Assembly: GCF_943193215.1 (NCBI RefSeq)
Contig: NZ_CALPDH010000005.1
Coordinates: forward strand, 62,001 to 126,000
DNA: 64,000 nt
Direction of reading: 5' to 3'
From: Acetatifactor aquisgranensis
Lineage (GTDB): Bacteria; Bacillota; Clostridia; Lachnospirales; Lachnospiraceae
Below the pieces are notes generated by a model, which saw only the letters and a list, made by a program, of their open reading frames with translations, was not told the origin of the DNA and searched no databases. A program made the translations under genes and the position numbers. Below are positions 15,353 through 24,872 of the stretch, one piece after another (position 1 is the first letter of the stretch; every line of letters starts with the position of its first letter).

Positions 15353-17236
15353 TTATTGTGCAATAGTTGAAATCATATTTTTTCCCACTCGTGGTTCTTT
15401 CGTTGGCAGGCTGTTGGCCGGGATAAACACGCCTCTTTTCATATCCTCGGCACGAATAGCGGCTTTCTTCGCCTCGATTTCAGCCTTTTTCTTTGCCTTG
15501 ATTTTATCCTCGTACCGTTTCTGTGTCCCGTTGGCCTTGCGCCGGAGATATGCCTGGTGCAGCTTATCCTTGCGTTCCTCTTTCTTCCGCAGGGCTTCCA
15601 GTTCCTCCGGCGTGAGGTCCACTTCCCCGAAATGGGGCGGTATGTACCTCCCGACAAAATTGAAGTAAATCTCAACCTCCTGCGTGGTTTCAATGCTGCC
15701 TTTCCGATCACGCTCATGGACAAGGATTTTCTCCACAAACTCATTCAGCATGGTGGTAGTCAGGTTGTCAAAATTCTCGTACTTGTCAACAAGGGCGATA
15801 AATTTCTCCGCTGATTTCCGGCTCTGCTCATATCCGGCGATTACCTTTTCCAGTTCGGCAATCTCGCCGGAAAGGGATTCCTGCTCCTTTGCGTACTGTG
15901 CGTCCAGGGCGGCATATCTTGCGTCCGGCAGCTTGCCCAGCACATTGTCCTCATAAATCTTGCATATCAGTTTTTCCAGTTCCCCAGCCCGTTTCTGTAC
16001 CGCCGCCAGCCGTTTCCGCTTTCTGGTGATGTCGCTGGCCTGCTGCTCGGCCTGGGTTTCCTGAACCGCTTTGATAAACTCTGCCCGGTCATTTCTGGAA
16101 TACTCCGCTATCGCCCGGAGCATATCGGAAACCAGTGTCAGGACGGCGCTTTCATTGATTCGGTGTTGCGTGGAGCAGAGGACGCCAACCGGAACCTTGC
16201 TATATTGGGAGCAGGTATACTGTGAGATACGCTTGCCGTTGTTGGTGCGGTGGACGTACATCTTGCCGCCGCAGTCGGCGCAGTAGAGCAGACCGGTGAG
16301 CGGGGCGGCTTCTCCCCAGCCGTCCGGGTAACGCTTCACGTTGGAACGGATTCTCTGCACATTCCCAAAGGTTTCAGGGTCGATAATGGCGGTGTGGGTG
16401 TCCTCGAAGATTACCCATTCATTTTCGTCAACGTAGTGGCTTTTCTTGTCCTTGAAATGTTTGCGGGTCTTGAAGTTGATGGTGTGGCCTAAATACTCAC
16501 GCTTTTTCAGGATATTGACGATAGTAGAAGAACTCCAGCCATAAGGGTCTTTAAACGTCTTGGATTGGTTCACACCCTCCCCGTAATGAGAGAGGTGCAG
16601 GGAAGGTATCTCAATCTTTTCCTGTGACAGCCGGCTTGCAATCTGGTAGGGGCCGTATCCGTCCAAAGTCATAGCAAATATCCGGCGCACCACGTCAGCG
16701 GCTTCTTCGTCCACAATCCAGTGTTCCCGCTTTTCGTCCCATAAGTAGCCGTAAATGACCGTGCCAGTCAGGTGCTTGCCGCTCATGCCTTTTGCCTTGA
16801 ATACGGATTTAATCTTGCGGCTGGTATCTCTGGCGTAAAATTCATACATGATGTTCAGGAACGGGGTAAAATCATTCTCTCCGTTGGCGCTGTCCACTCC
16901 GTCATTGATGGCGATCAGCCGGACGCCTCTCTGCCGCAGGATTTCCATAACCTGACCGACTTTGAGATAGTCACGTCCCAGGCGGCTCATGTCTTTGATG
17001 ATGATTGCCTCGACGTTCCCGGCCTCCACTTCCTCCATCATGGCAGTGAATCCGGGGCGGTCGAACCGGGTTCCGGAGATTCCATCGTCCGTGAAATGGG
17101 TCGGGTTGGGAAAACCGTTGCGGTGGGCGTAATCTTCCAGCATGGATTTCTGGTTGCTGATAGAATTAGATTCCCCGTTCAATTCATCGTCACGGCTTAA
17201 CCTCTCGTATAATGGAGTGATTTTGGTTTTCGTCAT
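15353..17236 (-). CDS. Large serine recombinase (element integrase)
   Basis: A 627-aa site-specific recombinase. The N-terminal resolvase domain has the catalytic serine in YERLSRDDE and the IIIKDMSRLGRDYLKVGQ helix. The middle Recombinase domain (GKHLTGTVIYGYLWDEK...) is followed by a zinc-ribbon domain GLLYCADCGGKMYVHR...YTCSQY...CSTQHRI and a coiled coil (about 390-490). The C-terminal Lys-rich tail is usual in Tn4451/Tn1549-related recombinases. It would insert and excise the element. The frame is intact and sits at the right end of the element. An inverted repeat brackets its promoter region. Confidence 0.92.
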   Translation of the reverse strand: MTKTKITPLYERLSRDDELNGESNSISNQKSMLEDYAHRNGFPNPTHFTDDGISGTRFDRPGFTAMMEEVEAGNVEAIIIKDMSRLGRDYLKVGQVMEILRQRGVRLIAINDGVDSANGENDFTPFLNIMYEFYARDTSRKIKSVFKAKGMSGKHLTGTVIYGYLWDEKREHWIVDEEAADVVRRIFAMTLDGYGPYQIASRLSQEKIEIPSLHLSHYGEGVNQSKTFKDPYGWSSSTIVNILKKREYLGHTINFKTRKHFKDKKSHYVDENEWVIFEDTHTAIIDPETFGNVQRIRSNVKRYPDGWGEAAPLTGLLYCADCGGKMYVHRTNNGKRISQYTCSQYSKVPVGVLCSTQHRINESAVLTLVSDMLRAIAEYSRNDRAEFIKAVQETQAEQQASDITRKRKRLAAVQKRAGELEKLICKIYEDNVLGKLPDARYAALDAQYAKEQESLSGEIAELEKVIAGYEQSRKSAEKFIALVDKYENFDNLTTTMLNEFVEKILVHERDRKGSIETTQEVEIYFNFVGRYIPPHFGEVDLTPEELEALRKKEERKDKLHQAYLRRKANGTQKRYEDKIKAKKKAEIEAKKAAIRAEDMKRGVFIPANSLPTKEPRVGKNMISTIAQ

Positions 17237-17258
17237 AGTGTCTGCCTCCTTACATGAA

Positions 17259-17327
17259 ATATGCTCTAAATGTGTCCTTCACTAACCATGAGAAAATCTC
17301 GTGATTAAGAAGTCATTTAGAGCATAT
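17259..17327. repeat. 14-bp inverted repeat bracketing the recombinase promoter
   Basis: ATATGCTCTAAATG (17259-17272) and CATTTAGAGCATAT (17314-17327) are exact inverted repeats separated by 41 nt. A second small palindrome, CATGAGA/TCTCGTG, lies between them. The site is immediately upstream of the recombinase start, where either an operator or the element's attachment end is expected. Confidence 0.5.
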
Positions 17328-17501
17328 ATCACCCAAAACCAACAAATCGTTTTTAATGCAGGCAAAGATATTCAATTAGCTGTAAACAAGCTGAAACAAG
17401 GTGTTTCGATAAAAGACGGTTTAGGGTTCTTTTATCATATAGCCGGATTCTTAGGGCAGCATTTTCGGTTTATTAGCAAAACATATCTTTCAGCAGTATA
17501 G
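17301..17501 (+). pseudogene. AT-rich gene fragment beside the element end
   Basis: A 66-codon frame (IKKSFRAYITQNQQIVFNAGKDIQLAVNKLKQGVSIKDG...) with no ribosome binding site before its GTG. Codon use and AT content differ from the host genes next to it. It reads like the 3' remnant of a larger gene, possibly one cut by the element insertion or a relic of a previous element. I do not recognise the family. Confidence 0.3.
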
Positions 17502-17548
17502 TATCTGTGTTCAAGCCGATTGCCACGATTCAGGCCATTATCGATCAG

Positions 17549-18589
17549 TCAATTTCCGACTCCGGTCTCCACAAAATGCACTTTCGACTCCTTCCAGTAT
17601 TTCTCATATACCCAGTCCGGATTGGCGTGGAAATTCAGCTGGTACATCCGGAATGTGACCAGAATGTCTTTGGGCTGCCACTGTTCCTCGTAGGAGTAGC
17701 GGTACTGCATGCCCAGCTGCCGCATCACTGCGCCGCTGTGGGGATTGTTGACGTCATGGGTGGCGGTGATGTACGGGATACCGTCGGCTTTGAGACGTTC
17801 AGCAACTGCTTTTCCGGCCTCGGTGACGATGCCCCTGTGCCAGAATTCTTTCCGCAGCCCATAACCGAAGTCGTGGCCGTCGTCCATGCTGACGTTGACA
17901 TAGCCGATGGGGACATTATCCTCTTTCAGGCAGATGGCATATTGATAGGAGCGTTCCCGGGCATAGGCGTTCCGGTACCGCTCATTCCAGAAAGCTTTCG
18001 CTTCCTCCATGGTCTTTAAGGGGAACCAGGGCAGAAACTTATTTACCTCTTTATCGCTGTGCATGGCGAACAGGGCGGCCATATCCTGCTCCGTGAACTT
18101 CCTCAGCAGCAGGCGGCCGGTTTCTAATGGGGGAGTGTTTGCCGAACGTTTCTCCATGACATAATTGGTCAGAGTTATTCCCCTGCGTTCAACCTGCTGT
18201 TCCCGCAAGACCTGATATCCTCTTTTTTCAAAAAAAGCCCTTGCAGTGACGGAGGAATGGACAGTGATGTCCCCGGGTGCGGCCTTCTCCAGTTCGTCGC
18301 AGATGGCGGTGGCGATTCCCTGTCCCTGGTAATCTTTGTGGACGTATAACCGGTCAAGATATCCTGTTTTATCGATATCCCCGAAGCCGGTTATCGCATC
18401 GCCTTCGACTGCCACCACGCTGTAGTGTTCCTGGAGAGAACAGTTCCACTGCTCCAGAGCCGCTTCCCCGGAGGCCCAGGCGTCCAGCTGTTCCTTTGTG
18501 TAGTCTTTTGCGTTGACCTGATGTACGGTATTGTAGAAAAGCTCTGTCAGTTCTCTGCAATCTGACGGAGCATATTGGCGGATCAACAT
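17549..18589 (-). CDS. Tandem GNAT acetyltransferase (two GNAT domains)
   Basis: A 346-aa protein with two fused N-acetyltransferase domains. The first (residues 1-150) shows LDRLYVHKDYQGQGIATAICDELEKAA, the acetyl-CoA loop. The second (155-320) begins TGRLLLRKFTEQDMAALFAMHSDKEVNKFL, the RimJ/RimL-type start, and has GYGLRKEFWHRGIVTEAGKAVAERLK. Substrates are unknown. Fusions of this kind occur in Clostridia. The start ATG is near the end of a divergent intergenic region. Confidence 0.85.
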   Translation of the reverse strand: MLIRQYAPSDCRELTELFYNTVHQVNAKDYTKEQLDAWASGEAALEQWNCSLQEHYSVVAVEGDAITGFGDIDKTGYLDRLYVHKDYQGQGIATAICDELEKAAPGDITVHSSVTARAFFEKRGYQVLREQQVERRGITLTNYVMEKRSANTPPLETGRLLLRKFTEQDMAALFAMHSDKEVNKFLPWFPLKTMEEAKAFWNERYRNAYARERSYQYAICLKEDNVPIGYVNVSMDDGHDFGYGLRKEFWHRGIVTEAGKAVAERLKADGIPYITATHDVNNPHSGAVMRQLGMQYRYSYEEQWQPKDILVTFRMYQLNFHANPDWVYEKYWKESKVHFVETGVGN

Positions 18590-18998
18590 ACTGTTTCCTC
18601 CCTGATTTCAAGAACCTCCGTTGCTTCCCGCTGGTCATATGGTCAGGCTGTGGGCGTGACCGCATCCCAATGAAATCTGGCCTGCATATGGGCAGGAGCG
18701 TCCTTCCATTTCGCGAAGCCGGCGATTCTTCTCTATCATATCACTTCTTTCCTATTTTGAATACATTAAAAAATGTTCCGGATAAATAAGAATAAGCGAT
18801 ATTCGGGAAGTGGACTTTTCAGCCGTATTATGTTATACTGACCACTAAAGCCGCGATTCCAGAAAGGTACCGTAATGCCCCCATGCGTCCCGATGAGCCA
18901 ACGAAAAGAAAAGTCCGGGGGTTTCGTGGCTGTTCACATATTTTTATAGAAGAAAGAGCTGCATTTATTTACCTTTCAAAGGAAACGGAGGGGACTTT
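18590..18998. other. Intergenic/leader region of the histidine kinase
   Basis: No gene seen. A possible promoter, TGGACT (18811-18816), 17 nt, TATACT (18834-18839), would give a leader of about 150 nt for the kinase. In it AGCCAACGAAA (near 18897) can pair with TTTCGTGGCT (near 18930), followed by a T-rich stretch, so a leader hairpin or attenuator is possible. Confidence 0.35.
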
Positions 18999-21896
18999 AT
19001 GGGGAATTTATGGGGGTTTTTTGAAAATATCAACGAGATTGTCTACGTTGCGGATATAGAGACCCATGAACTGGTCTACATGAACAAAAAGGCCATGGAT
19101 GTCTTCGGCATCGGCTCTCTGGCGGAGGCCAAAGGGCAGCCTTGCTACCGGATTCTGCGCAATGGCGCCGTCCCCTGCGCGTTCTGCGGCAGCTGCGCGG
19201 CCCATCAGAGCTATTATGAACAGCAGTACTACCATCAGCATCTGAACAGGCATTTCCTGCTCAGGAGCGCGATTCTGACGGAGAACGGGAAACAGTACCG
19301 CCTGGAGATGGCATTGGACATAAGCATCCAGGAGCAGCATAAGAGCATGGTGCAGGATGTCCAGAATTTGGAAGCGGTCATCAATGAGGGGCTTCGGGTG
19401 GCCCTTCTGGAGGACACGCCGGATCAGTCCCTGGATGTGCTGCTGGGATATCTGGGAAAGGCCCTGGGGGGAGAGCGGACTTATATCTTTGAGCGGAATT
19501 CCGCCGAATGCGACGACAATACCTATGAGTGGGTGGCTGACGGGGTGCGGCCGGAGAAGGAGAATCTTCAGAATGTCCCGCCGGAAGTCTGCGCCAGCTG
19601 GTACCGGAAGTTCAGCGTGGGCAAGCATATCGCCATCAACAATCTGGAAGAAATCAGGCACAGCGATTCTCTCCAATACGAAAAGCTGAAGCAGCAGGAC
19701 ATCCATTCCCTTGTGGTGGTTCCGCTGTACGACGATGACAGAATCATCGGGTTTTACGGTGTGGACAATCCGCCGGCAAAGTCCCTGGAATATACCTCCA
19801 ATATGCTCCAGACAGCGGCCTACTTCATCGTCTCTTCTCTGCGGCGGCGCAATCTGGTCCGGGAGCTGGAGAAGCGCAGCCATGATGTGCTCTATGCCCT
19901 CAATGTGGATTATCTGGGGATTTACCAGGTGGATTTCCTCACGGACACATGCCGGATTTACCGGGAAAACGAATTCCATGGGGAGAACCAGCCCATGGAT
20001 TTTGCGGATGGCTACCAGTTCGCCATGGAGCGGTACATTTCCCTGTATGTGACGCCCGGGGATCAGGAACGACTCCGCATGGTGACGAAAAAAGAGTACA
20101 TACTGACCCAGCTGAAGACGAAAAAGAAATTCTACGTCCGCTACCAGGTGAAAGACAACCCGAAAGGGCTCAAGAACCTGGAAATCCACTTCTCTGTCAC
20201 GGGGAAAGCGGAAGAGGAGCAGAGCGCGATTTTTGCGTTCCGCGATATCAATGCGGTGGTGGACCAGGAAGAAAGGTACCGGCTGGAAGCCAGACAGAGC
20301 CTGGAGGACATCCTGGAGGGAGGGAAGACGGGAATCTGGACCATCGAGCTGGAGGAGGGCTGCGAACCCAGGATGTATGCGGACAGAACCATGCGGATGC
20401 TGCTGGGCGCGCCGGAGGATATGGAGCCGGAAGCGTGCTACCGCCACTGGTTCGGGAATATCCAGCCGGACTATGTGGAGATGGTGCAGCAGGCGGTGCA
20501 GGAAATTCTGGAAACCGGGCGCTCCGAGGTGGTGTATCCGTGGAACCACCCGGTTCAGGGAAAAATTTATGTCCGCTGCGGCGGCGTGCCGGATAAGAAA
20601 TTCAAAAAGCCCGGTGTCTGTCTCAACGGCTATCACCAGGACATCACGGAGACCATGGTGACCAGGAAGAAGCAGGAGCAGGCCATCATGGAACTGCTGG
20701 AGAAAGTGCGGCGTGCCAATTTGGCCAAGAGCGAATTCCTCTCTCACATGTCCCATGACCTGCGCACGCCCATCAACGGCATTCTGGGCATGCTTACCAT
20801 CATGGAGCAGACCGAAGAGGAGCCCGGCAGGCAGAAAGAGTGCCGGGAGAAAATCCGTGTCTCCACGGAGCATCTGCTGTCCCTGGTGAACGATGTCCTG
20901 CTGGTCAGCAGGCTGGAGAGCGGCAGGCCTGCCGACGTGGAGAAATCTTTTGATCTTTTTGAGACACTGGAACACTGCATTATGATTATGTCCCCCCATG
21001 CGAAAGCAGCGGGGGTGGGCCTGGTGCTGGAGGAGATGCATCTGCGTCATAACAGGCTGCTCGGCAACCCGCTGCATCTGAGACAGATTCTGACGAAACT
21101 CATTGACAACGCGGTGAAATATAACCGGCCAGGGGGATTCGTATTCCTCCGGGCGGAAGAAATCTCCCGGGGAGATGATTGCGCTGACTATGAGTTTGTG
21201 GTCAGAGATACCGGAATCGGTATAGGAGAAGAGTTCAAAGAGCATATGTTTGAACCTTTCACCCAGGAAAATCCGGGCGCAAGAACCAGCTACAATGGAG
21301 CCGGGCTGGGCCTGTCCATTGTAAAAAAGCTGGTAGAGCAGATGGATGGCAAAGTGGAGGTGGAGAGCCGAATCGGGAAAGGGAGTCAGTTCCGGGTCAC
21401 TTTGTCGTTTCCGCCGGACAGGAATCGGGTGCCGGAGCCGGAAGCGGGGAAATCAGGGCCAGGGGAATCCGGCGCGCCTGCCGACATTTCGGGAATGCGC
21501 GTCCTCTTGGTGGAGGACAATGAAGTCAACTGCGAAATCGTGGAATTCATCCTGGAACAGGCGGGCGCTTCGGTGGTCACCGCAAAAGACGGAAAAGCCG
21601 CAGTGGAGACTTTCCGGGCATCAGGCCACGGAGCCTTTGACTGCATCCTGATGGATCTGATGATGCCGGTGATGAGCGGATTTGAAGCCACCCGCATGAT
21701 TCGGGGCCTGGACAGGCCGGACGCGGGAACCGTGCCTATCATAGCCCTGTCGGCCAACGCTTTCGAGGAGGACATCGCGATGGCAAAGGATGCCGGGATG
21801 AACGAGCACCTGGCCAAACCGGTGGACATGGACAGGATGTTCCGGGTGATAGGGCGGCTGCGGCGTCCGTCGGGCTGCGGTGGTTCCGGAACGTGA
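18999..21896 (+). CDS. Hybrid sensor histidine kinase/response regulator
   Basis: A 965-aa soluble hybrid kinase. Order: PAS domain (1-110), GAF-like domain (about 130-285, with DIHSLVVVPLYDDDRIIGFYGVDNP), further PAS-like segments (300-560), HisKA with phospho-acceptor H586 in SHMSHDLRTPINGIL, HATPase with N box LIDNAVKYNRPGG, DTGIGIG and GAGLGLSIVKKL, then a receiver domain (833-955) with D886 in CILMDLMMPVMSG. No TM segment, so it senses a cytoplasmic cue. No output-regulator gene is adjacent; phosphotransfer to another protein is likely. GGAGGGG lies 5 nt before the ATG. Confidence 0.93.
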   Translation: MGNLWGFFENINEIVYVADIETHELVYMNKKAMDVFGIGSLAEAKGQPCYRILRNGAVPCAFCGSCAAHQSYYEQQYYHQHLNRHFLLRSAILTENGKQYRLEMALDISIQEQHKSMVQDVQNLEAVINEGLRVALLEDTPDQSLDVLLGYLGKALGGERTYIFERNSAECDDNTYEWVADGVRPEKENLQNVPPEVCASWYRKFSVGKHIAINNLEEIRHSDSLQYEKLKQQDIHSLVVVPLYDDDRIIGFYGVDNPPAKSLEYTSNMLQTAAYFIVSSLRRRNLVRELEKRSHDVLYALNVDYLGIYQVDFLTDTCRIYRENEFHGENQPMDFADGYQFAMERYISLYVTPGDQERLRMVTKKEYILTQLKTKKKFYVRYQVKDNPKGLKNLEIHFSVTGKAEEEQSAIFAFRDINAVVDQEERYRLEARQSLEDILEGGKTGIWTIELEEGCEPRMYADRTMRMLLGAPEDMEPEACYRHWFGNIQPDYVEMVQQAVQEILETGRSEVVYPWNHPVQGKIYVRCGGVPDKKFKKPGVCLNGYHQDITETMVTRKKQEQAIMELLEKVRRANLAKSEFLSHMSHDLRTPINGILGMLTIMEQTEEEPGRQKECREKIRVSTEHLLSLVNDVLLVSRLESGRPADVEKSFDLFETLEHCIMIMSPHAKAAGVGLVLEEMHLRHNRLLGNPLHLRQILTKLIDNAVKYNRPGGFVFLRAEEISRGDDCADYEFVVRDTGIGIGEEFKEHMFEPFTQENPGARTSYNGAGLGLSIVKKLVEQMDGKVEVESRIGKGSQFRVTLSFPPDRNRVPEPEAGKSGPGESGAPADISGMRVLLVEDNEVNCEIVEFILEQAGASVVTAKDGKAAVETFRASGHGAFDCILMDLMMPVMSGFEATRMIRGLDRPDAGTVPIIALSANAFEEDIAMAKDAGMNEHLAKPVDMDRMFRVIGRLRRPSGCGGSGT

Positions 21897-21921
21897 TATT
21901 TCAGGGCGGCCAGCCGCTCTT

Positions 21922-22731
21922 TCAATCCAATATTTTCACAGGGCCGGAGATGATTTGCCTGGCCACGTACAGGACGCTGTCGGCCCGGGCATCCATAGTC
22001 CATTTCACCAGGGTCATCTCCCCGCGATGGATTTCGATACAGGTGATGCAGCGGGGATGGACGCAGCTGCCCGTATTATAATAGAAAGAAGGCTCTTCGG
22101 GCAGCACGGGCCGGTGGGTATGCCCTGTAATCAGAATGTGGTGTTCTGCTTCGGCCCAGCTGCGCAGGCTCTCCTCGCATTTCTCTTTCACCTCATAATT
22201 CTTAGCGGCGCTGGTGGGATCCAGGAAGCCCAGATTTTCCAGGGGATTCCAGAAATACCGCACCAGGAACCTGGCCAGGGGCCACAGGGTGGAGTTCAAA
22301 AAACTGGCCTGATGGCCGTGGGTCAGGTACAGGGATTTCTCCGGCGCGGCTTCGGCGTATAGTATGACGGCTTCCAGAAAGGCCGGGTTCTTCCTGCGGA
22401 CAATGTTGTGGTTGCCGTAGAGCAGATGCAGCCGCCCCTTTTCCTCGAACCGGGCGAACATGCAGTACACATCCTCATGAATCTCCGTGATATTGCGCAG
22501 TTTCCGGTTCTCCCACAGCTCCTCGCCGTCCCCCAGTTCGATATACGTAAAGCCGTTTCTATAGTAATGTTCCATCGCCGCATAGTACAGATGCTGGTTC
22601 TTCAGGAAATTGTCTGCGGAGGTGCCCACGCCCCTGTGGCAGTCGCTGACCAGCACATATCTGGAGCAATGGTGGAAAGGCAGAACCAGCGCCTGGGCAA
22701 AGGCGCGGTTCAGGCGTCCGGCGGTGCTCAT
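21922..22731 (-). CDS. Calcineurin-like metallophosphoesterase
   Basis: A 269-aa protein with the metallophosphoesterase motifs in order: LVSDCHRG (a variant of the D-x-H block), GDGEELW (GD-x-x-E in place of GD-x-x-D), YGNHN, then LTHGH and ITGHTHRP. Substrate unknown. The start at MSTAGRLNRA is preferred because it overlaps the stop of the upstream DUF4474 gene by 4 nt (ATGA), implying coupling. The 53 extra upstream codons in the frame are anti-frame DUF4474 sequence. Confidence 0.85.
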   Translation of the reverse strand: MSTAGRLNRAFAQALVLPFHHCSRYVLVSDCHRGVGTSADNFLKNQHLYYAAMEHYYRNGFTYIELGDGEELWENRKLRNITEIHEDVYCMFARFEEKGRLHLLYGNHNIVRRKNPAFLEAVILYAEAAPEKSLYLTHGHQASFLNSTLWPLARFLVRYFWNPLENLGFLDPTSAAKNYEVKEKCEESLRSWAEAEHHILITGHTHRPVLPEEPSFYYNTGSCVHPRCITCIEIHRGEMTLVKWTMDARADSVLYVARQIISGPVKILD

Positions 22732-23681
22732 TGCTTTTTCCCGCTCTGGGGGCGCAAGCTGCGGCAGCATTTCGGACGCCGGCAGCCATATTTCCGGTGG
22801 CACCGTCTGTGGAAGCGGCGCAGCCGCATCAGCTTCCGGAAGCAGAACGGGATGTAGTAGTACAGGAACAGGATGCGGTCTTCCGTGCACTTAAAAGGCC
22901 TGGTGACCCAGAGGAAGAGACGGCAGTACATCCGGTTCAGGCACTGGGACAGCCAGCGGCGCAGGCGGGTCGGGAAGCCGTAATGTGTTTTGCCCGGCTG
23001 ATGGAAAGTAAAGGACAGGCACAGGTTCTGTACCGTAATCCTCTCCGCTGGATACCCCGTCCTGCAAAGGCCCCGGTAAAAGGCTTCCAGCATTTCGCTG
23101 TTGCAGAAGCAGACCGTTGCTTTCAGGCACAAATCACAGGGCCGGGAGAAGACGCCCGGCAGAAAGGCCGTCAGCCACCAGTGTCTGTCGGAAATATTCA
23201 CACAGGCGCCGTTTTCCAGGCACAGCTGCAGCGAACATGGCAGCATTTCCGTCTCCCCTGCCGCCTGGAAATGCGCCGTCCGGTATTCCGATTCGGACAG
23301 CAGCCTGTCGGCGTGATAGATGCCGATTTCCGCGCCGGCGTTGATGCCGTACTGGCCTTTCCAGAATTCAATCAGCCATGTCCGGCCACGGTAATTGAAA
23401 TACACCGGAAGGGAGTCGAACACCATCCGGAACCGAGGCGCCAGGTAGTCGAAAACCCAGGTATAGCCGCCGGCTTTTTGCCAGGCATCTGCGGCGGAAG
23501 AGAAGAAACCGCAGCCGCAATGGTACACATAGCCGAAAGGCTGCGCCAGTTCTCCCAGCAGATTACATTTTCTGCATTTGTCCATGTCCCGGATTCTGCA
23601 GATGATTTTCCGTCTGCGGAAGTGACCAGGCAGCATGCCCAGAAGGGCTATTAAGAGTAAAATAAAAAGAGCAGCATACAT
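22728..23681 (-). CDS. DUF4474 domain protein, membrane anchored
   Basis: A 317-aa protein with one N-terminal TM segment (YAALFILLLIALLGMLPGHF), a four-Cys patch (CRKCNLL...YHCGCGFF) and then the DUF4474 core (FRMVFDSLPVYFNYRGRTWLIEFWKGQYGINAGAEIGIYHAD). Function of the family is unknown. The C-terminal tail is very Arg/Cys-rich (RRFHRRCHRKYGCRRPKCCRS). Coupled to the phosphoesterase downstream, so the pair may act together on the cytoplasmic side of the membrane. Confidence 0.75.
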   Translation of the reverse strand: MYAALFILLLIALLGMLPGHFRRRKIICRIRDMDKCRKCNLLGELAQPFGYVYHCGCGFFSSAADAWQKAGGYTWVFDYLAPRFRMVFDSLPVYFNYRGRTWLIEFWKGQYGINAGAEIGIYHADRLLSESEYRTAHFQAAGETEMLPCSLQLCLENGACVNISDRHWWLTAFLPGVFSRPCDLCLKATVCFCNSEMLEAFYRGLCRTGYPAERITVQNLCLSFTFHQPGKTHYGFPTRLRRWLSQCLNRMYCRLFLWVTRPFKCTEDRILFLYYYIPFCFRKLMRLRRFHRRCHRKYGCRRPKCCRSLRPQSGKKQ

Positions 23682-23776
23682 GACTATAACCTATAATTCT
23701 ATGTTGTTTTGCTCTATTATATGCTGCCTGTCGAAAAGATGTACCCGGAAAATTTATGACGGTCTCCTGAAAGCGG

Positions 23777-24010
23777 ATGAAGCCGCCAGGCGGGGAGGTG
23801 CTGTTCGTGGATTCCATGGCGGTGGAGGAGGGTTACCGAGGCCGGGGCATCGGCCGTGAATTGTTCGACGCATTGCTGCAGCTGTGCCGTGAGCGGGGAT
23901 ATGACGGCCTGGAGCTTCAGGTCAATGCCAGGAATCAAGCGGCCAGGGCCATGTATGAGAAATACGGTTTTACGGAGAAATCGGTCAATATGGAGTTTTT
24001 GGGGATTTGA
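23777..24010 (+). pseudogene. GNAT acetyltransferase, N-terminal part missing
   Basis: 77 codons matching the C-terminal half of a GNAT fold: VLFVDSMAVEEGYRGRGIGRELFDALLQLCRERGYDGLELQVNARNQAARAMYEKYGF. The first two strands/helices are absent, an in-frame TGA lies immediately upstream, and no ribosome binding site precedes the ATG. Most likely a 5'-truncated relic. Confidence 0.65.
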
Positions 24011-24021
24011 ATGGGAGCGTT

Positions 24022-24666
24022 TTACTGTTCGCAATCAGACAGAATTTCGCTCTCATGAGCGGCATCGAAAGCCTGTAAGGCGGCATGGTTCGTCAGCGCT
24101 TTCATGATTCTCCACCCGTCACGGCTGCTGACGGCATTCTGGGGGATAGGCCTGAAGCCCAGATCCAGATAGACCTTGCAGGCCAGCCAGGTGGTGGTCT
24201 GAGTGGGGATTTTGGCATGGATGTAGCCCGACTTGCGCATGATATCCAGCACATAGGTGATCAATGGCTTCGACAGACCTTTCTTCTGATATTCCCTGCG
24301 GACGGCTACCCAGTGGAGCCAGCCGGAGCCGGACTTGTCCCGGCCGGTTATGTCGTGATATGCCGTGGCGGTGGCTACTTTCTCTCCGTCAGCATTTTCC
24401 ACGAAGACCATCCGGTGAAAAAGCGAATCCTCCTTGCCGCCATAATACCTGTTCCAGGACTCCAGTCCCTGCTCATAGGTGTCGAATTCCTTTGCGGACT
24501 TCTCTATGTCGATCCAGGCGTCCCTGTCCCCATGATGATAGAAGACAAAATGATAATCGCCAGGAAGAGGGAGACAGGGTATGCCCTCCAAATCCTGTTC
24601 CAGCAGCAGTTCATAGTATTTTATCCGGCGGTCATGATTATCGAATCGTATAGGTGTTCTATTCAT
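24022..24666 (-). CDS. GNAT-family N-acetyltransferase
   Basis: A 214-aa protein. The acetyl-CoA-binding region is WLHWVAVRREYQKKGLSKPLITYVLDIMRKSGY, followed by TWLACKVYLDLGFRPIP. The start at MNRTPIRFDN has GGGGAGA 7 nt upstream. It is convergent with the GNAT relic at 23777. Substrate unknown. Confidence 0.8.
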   Translation of the reverse strand: MNRTPIRFDNHDRRIKYYELLLEQDLEGIPCLPLPGDYHFVFYHHGDRDAWIDIEKSAKEFDTYEQGLESWNRYYGGKEDSLFHRMVFVENADGEKVATATAYHDITGRDKSGSGWLHWVAVRREYQKKGLSKPLITYVLDIMRKSGYIHAKIPTQTTTWLACKVYLDLGFRPIPQNAVSSRDGWRIMKALTNHAALQAFDAAHESEILSDCEQ

Positions 24667-24807
24667 TGTGCATTCTCCCCAAATTCCCGTGCTTTCACGA
24701 TGCATGCACAGCGCAGATGCTGTGTGGATTTCTATAAGTTATCACAATGTGGCTTTTGTGTCAAGCCGCAGCGGGGGTCCGGACTTTGGGCTCCTGAAGA
24801 GTTTATT

Positions 24808-24844
24808 CAAAAAAGACATGTACCCTGAGAAGATACATGTCTTT
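24808..24844 (-). terminator. Rho-independent terminator
   Basis: AAAGACATGTA (24812-24822) pairs with TACATGTCTTT (24834-24844). Read on the minus strand, the stem is followed by a T tract, so it ends the transcript of the 24873-25498 locus. Confidence 0.7.
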
Positions 24845-24872
24845 CTGCGATGCAGATGGCGATACGGGAGGG

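Larger units (their letters stand above)
6420..17330. mobile_element. Integrative mobilizable element (approximate limits)
   Basis: A nearly all-minus-strand block bounded on the right by a large serine recombinase (15353-17236). It contains a MobQ relaxase and oriT, DUF3847, Cys-rich VLP, TTRAP-like and sigma-like genes, replication remnants and an ABC-transporter cargo. These families travel together on Clostridia elements related to Tn1549/Tn4451-type modules. The cargo (12.3-15.3 kb) is visibly more AT-rich than the flanks. No type IV secretion genes are present, so transfer would need a helper. Exact ends were not found: no matching direct repeat was seen between 5.4-6.5 kb and 17.2-17.6 kb. 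Confidence 0.75.

Noticed and set aside
5400..17560. Direct-repeat attachment sites at the ends of the mobilizable element
   Set aside because: I compared both ends by eye and found no convincing match, so no att sites are claimed.
19008..21245. A 745-codon open frame on the minus strand
   Set aside because: It lies antisense to the hybrid histidine kinase, whose domains are unambiguous. The mirror frame is open because of GC-rich codon bias.
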